From an uncultured Rikenellaceae bacterium (GTDB taxonomy: Bacteria > Bacteroidota > Bacteroidia > Bacteroidales > Rikenellaceae): DNA of 64,000 bases. A program made the translations under genes and the position numbers. The notes beneath the pieces were generated by a model that was not told the DNA's origin, searched no databases, and saw nothing but the letters and a program-made list of their open reading frames with translations. The stretch spans positions 248,001 through 312,000 of the forward strand of contig CAMLTW010000002.1 in the NCBI GenBank assembly GCA_946486375.1. Direction: 5' to 3'. Of this stretch, positions 62,298 to 64,000 are shown piece after piece (the first letter of the stretch is position 1; each line of letters starts with the position of its first letter).

Positions 62298-62909
62298 TCA
62301 TTTCTCCGGTTTCAGTCCGGTTTCGATCATTCCGATGATGCGGTCGATGATTTTCGGATCCAGGATGAAATCGTTTTTGTCCACGTCGATCACCAGCGTC
62401 TTGCCCCGGTAGATGTGTTCGATCCAGTGGTCGTATCGGGTATTCAGCCGTTGCAGGTAATCCTCCTGAATGGACATTTCGTAGGCCCGTCCCCGCCGCT
62501 GGATTTGGCTGACGAGCGTCGGAACGCTCGCTTTCAGGTAGATCAGCAGGTCGGGCGTACGCACCAGCCCCTTGGAGAGTTCGAACACTTCCATGTAGGT
62601 TTCGTAGTCCCGCGTAGCCATCAGTCCCGATTCGTGCAGGTTGGCGGCGAAAATGTGGGCGTCTTCGTAAATCGTCCTGTCCTGGATCAGGTTTTCCCGG
62701 CTCTCCCGGATGTCGAGCGCCTGCCGGAGCCGTTTCCCCAGAAAATAAATCTGGAGGTTGAACGACCAGCGGTTCATGTCTTCGTAAAAGTCCCCGATGT
62801 AGGGGTTGTCGCTGTCTTCGTAAAGCGGCTTGTAGCCGAGCCTTTCGGCCAGAATCTCCGTCAGGGTGGTTTTGCCGCTTCCGATGTTGCCTGCTATCGC
62901 TATATACAT
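62298..62909 (-). CDS. Deoxynucleoside kinase
   Basis: The start is ATG 62909, giving MYIAIAGNIGSGKTTLTEIL with a Walker A motif (GNIGSGKTT). 203 residues. Further motifs are IQDRTIYEDAHIFAANL (the D/E-R-x substrate motif), PDLLIYLKASVPTLVSQIQR and RRGRAYEMSI with the arginine lid. It phosphorylates deoxyadenosine, deoxyguanosine or a related nucleoside for salvage; the specificity cannot be read. It lies 57 bp downstream of the glycosyltransferase gene on the same strand. Confidence 0.9.
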   Translation of the reverse strand: MYIAIAGNIGSGKTTLTEILAERLGYKPLYEDSDNPYIGDFYEDMNRWSFNLQIYFLGKRLRQALDIRESRENLIQDRTIYEDAHIFAANLHESGLMATRDYETYMEVFELSKGLVRTPDLLIYLKASVPTLVSQIQRRGRAYEMSIQEDYLQRLNTRYDHWIEHIYRGKTLVIDVDKNDFILDPKIIDRIIGMIETGLKPEK

Positions 62910-62966
62910 AATTTCCTCGCTTCTGTCGGAACGCAATTTTGCGGTTCCGGGGTTTGTTGCCGGGGA

Positions 62967-64000
62967 TCAGCGGCCTCCGACCTGGCGGTAAAGTTCCATG
63001 AACCGGTCGGTCATGGCCTCCCAGCTGAACCGTTTCTTTTCCGCGGCGACGTTTTTCCGGAACTCCGCTTCCTTTCCCTCGTCGTAGAAGCGGTCTACGG
63101 CTTCGGCGATCGCCTCCGGCGTCGTGTCCACCACGTATCCCGCCTTTCCGTCCGGGACGATTTCCGCCAGTCCGCCCACCCGCGTCACGATCATCGGGAC
63201 GTCGAAATGGTAAGCCACCTGCGTCACGCCGCTTTGCGTGGCGCTCCGGTAGGGCTGGATCACCAGATCGGCAGCGGAAAAAAAGTACTTCACGTCGTCG
63301 TCTCCGATGAAATAATCGTAAAGCAGTATTTCATGTTCCAGACCGTGATGTCGGATTCGTTCTTCGTATTTCCCTTTGTCCGAGTAATACTCTCCGGCTA
63401 CGACCAGCTGCCGTTTGCCGAGCGTGCAGTGCGCTTTCAGGAGCGCCCAGGCGTCGATCAGCAGGTCGAGGCCCTTGTAGTCCCGGACATAACCGAAAAA
63501 GAGCGAATAACGGTATTCAGGGTTCAACCCCAGTTTCCGGCAGGCTTCTTCCCGCGGAACCGGGTCTCCGTAAACGTCGAACAAGGGATGCGGTGCAAAC
63601 AAGGCCGGTTTCGCGGTCGTGAACCGATCCAGATCGCTTTTCACCTGTTCGGACATGTAAATGAATCCGTCCGCGCTCCCTACGAAATACCGGGTGAACA
63701 GCCCGTCCAGCGGTCTTTTCTCATGCGGAACCACGTTATCCAGCAAGGCGAGCACTTTCGTGTGTCCGTTTTTGCGGGCCAGCCGGCAAATGGTACCGAA
63801 ACAGGGAGCCATGAGCGGCAGCCAGTACCGGATTACGATCGCATCGGGTTTCTCCCGGCGCAGCCTGCGCCCTATCCGGAACCAGTTCAGCGGGTTGACC
63901 GTGTTTACCGTCCGGAGGATTTCGAGGTCGCCGGGCGCCGGGGAATCCGAATACTGGCTTTTGCCCGGAAACAGGAAAGACGGATACTGCACCGTGAAAG
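62967..64000 (-). CDS. GT4-family glycosyltransferase (5' end outside window)
   Basis: The frame is open to the right edge. Before the first possible start (GTG 63992) it still reads FT-V-QYPSFLFPG, family sequence, so the true start lies beyond the window. The visible part, about 344 residues, includes the linker LALLDNVVPHEKRPLDGLFT, the donor domain (YSLFFGYVRDYKGLDLLIDA, VAGEYYSDKGKYEE), and the UDP-sugar-binding E-x7-E-like region around YHFDVPMIVTRVGGLAEIVP. It probably builds a cell-surface glycan. Gap to the downstream kinase gene is 57 bp. Confidence 0.88.
   Translation of the reverse strand, partial: FTVQYPSFLFPGKSQYSDSPAPGDLEILRTVNTVNPLNWFRIGRRLRREKPDAIVIRYWLPLMAPCFGTICRLARKNGHTKVLALLDNVVPHEKRPLDGLFTRYFVGSADGFIYMSEQVKSDLDRFTTAKPALFAPHPLFDVYGDPVPREEACRKLGLNPEYRYSLFFGYVRDYKGLDLLIDAWALLKAHCTLGKRQLVVAGEYYSDKGKYEERIRHHGLEHEILLYDYFIGDDDVKYFFSAADLVIQPYRSATQSGVTQVAYHFDVPMIVTRVGGLAEIVPDGKAGYVVDTTPEAIAEAVDRFYDEGKEAEFRKNVAAEKKRFSWEAMTDRFMELYRQVGGR

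Noticed and set aside
1-64000. CRISPR arrays, rRNA genes and complete insertion sequences
   Set aside because: I looked for regularly spaced repeats, rRNA-like tracts and transposase genes and found none.

Overview
The window reads as chromosomal DNA from a Bacteroidales bacterium, probably a gut commensal. The evidence is a SusC/SusD pair with a FecR-type regulator, the gliding lipoprotein GldH, promoters of the Bacteroidetes type (TTTG about 20 bp before TAnnTTTG), an IntDOT-type integrase, ferredoxin-linked 2-oxoacid oxidoreductases and a fused glycogen synthase/phosphorylase. The core is fairly GC-rich, which suits an Alistipes/Rikenellaceae-like host, but that genus-level guess is weak.

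Region 1 (1-13450) is a polysaccharide utilisation locus: the tail of a FecR anti-sigma factor, a SusC receptor with an N-terminal STN signalling domain, SusD, two paralogous WbsX/GH99-like lipoproteins and two GH106-like enzymes. All lie on the + strand with short gaps. It probably captures and degrades a rhamnose-containing or otherwise branched glycan.

Region 2 (13479-23498) is a mobilizable integrative element of about 10 kb bounded by a 12-bp direct repeat. It has an IntDOT-like integrase, relaxase, MobC, two small HTH proteins (one broken by an in-frame TGA), an MNT-HEPN-like protein, and a strikingly AT-rich three-gene operon. That operon encodes two NA37/YejK-like nucleoid-associated proteins around an unrecognised membrane-anchored protein and is the best candidate here for an undescribed system, possibly phage defence. 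Joining the two chromosomal flanks restores a perfect 18-bp stem with a 6-nt loop, so the element inserted into the loop of a transcription terminator between the PUL and a convergent, decayed sulfatase gene.

Region 3 (23678-34390) holds the sulfatase pseudogene, tRNA-Asn, trmB-gldH-ricT, grpE-dnaJ, an HXXEE membrane gene broken by a TGA, a nucleotidyltransferase-fold protein, an MFS transporter, pckA and a VanZ-like gene.

Region 4 (34471-45259) contains hemW and a glycogen/alpha-glucan island: synthase-phosphorylase fusion, debranching enzyme, GT4 transferase and GH57 amylase.

Region 5 (45479-64000) is mostly housekeeping: a thioredoxin-fold lipoprotein lacking its cysteines, lpxH, folD, ffh, korAB, an envelope operon (suhB, acyltransferase, GT2), gpmA, a four-subunit VOR-type oxidoreductase, a small conserved protein, an RsmF-like methyltransferase, a deoxynucleoside kinase and a GT4 gene cut by the window end.

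Gene starts were moved inward from the longest frames wherever a signal peptide, promoter or family N-terminus decides the matter. All family calls come from reading motifs; no database search was run.
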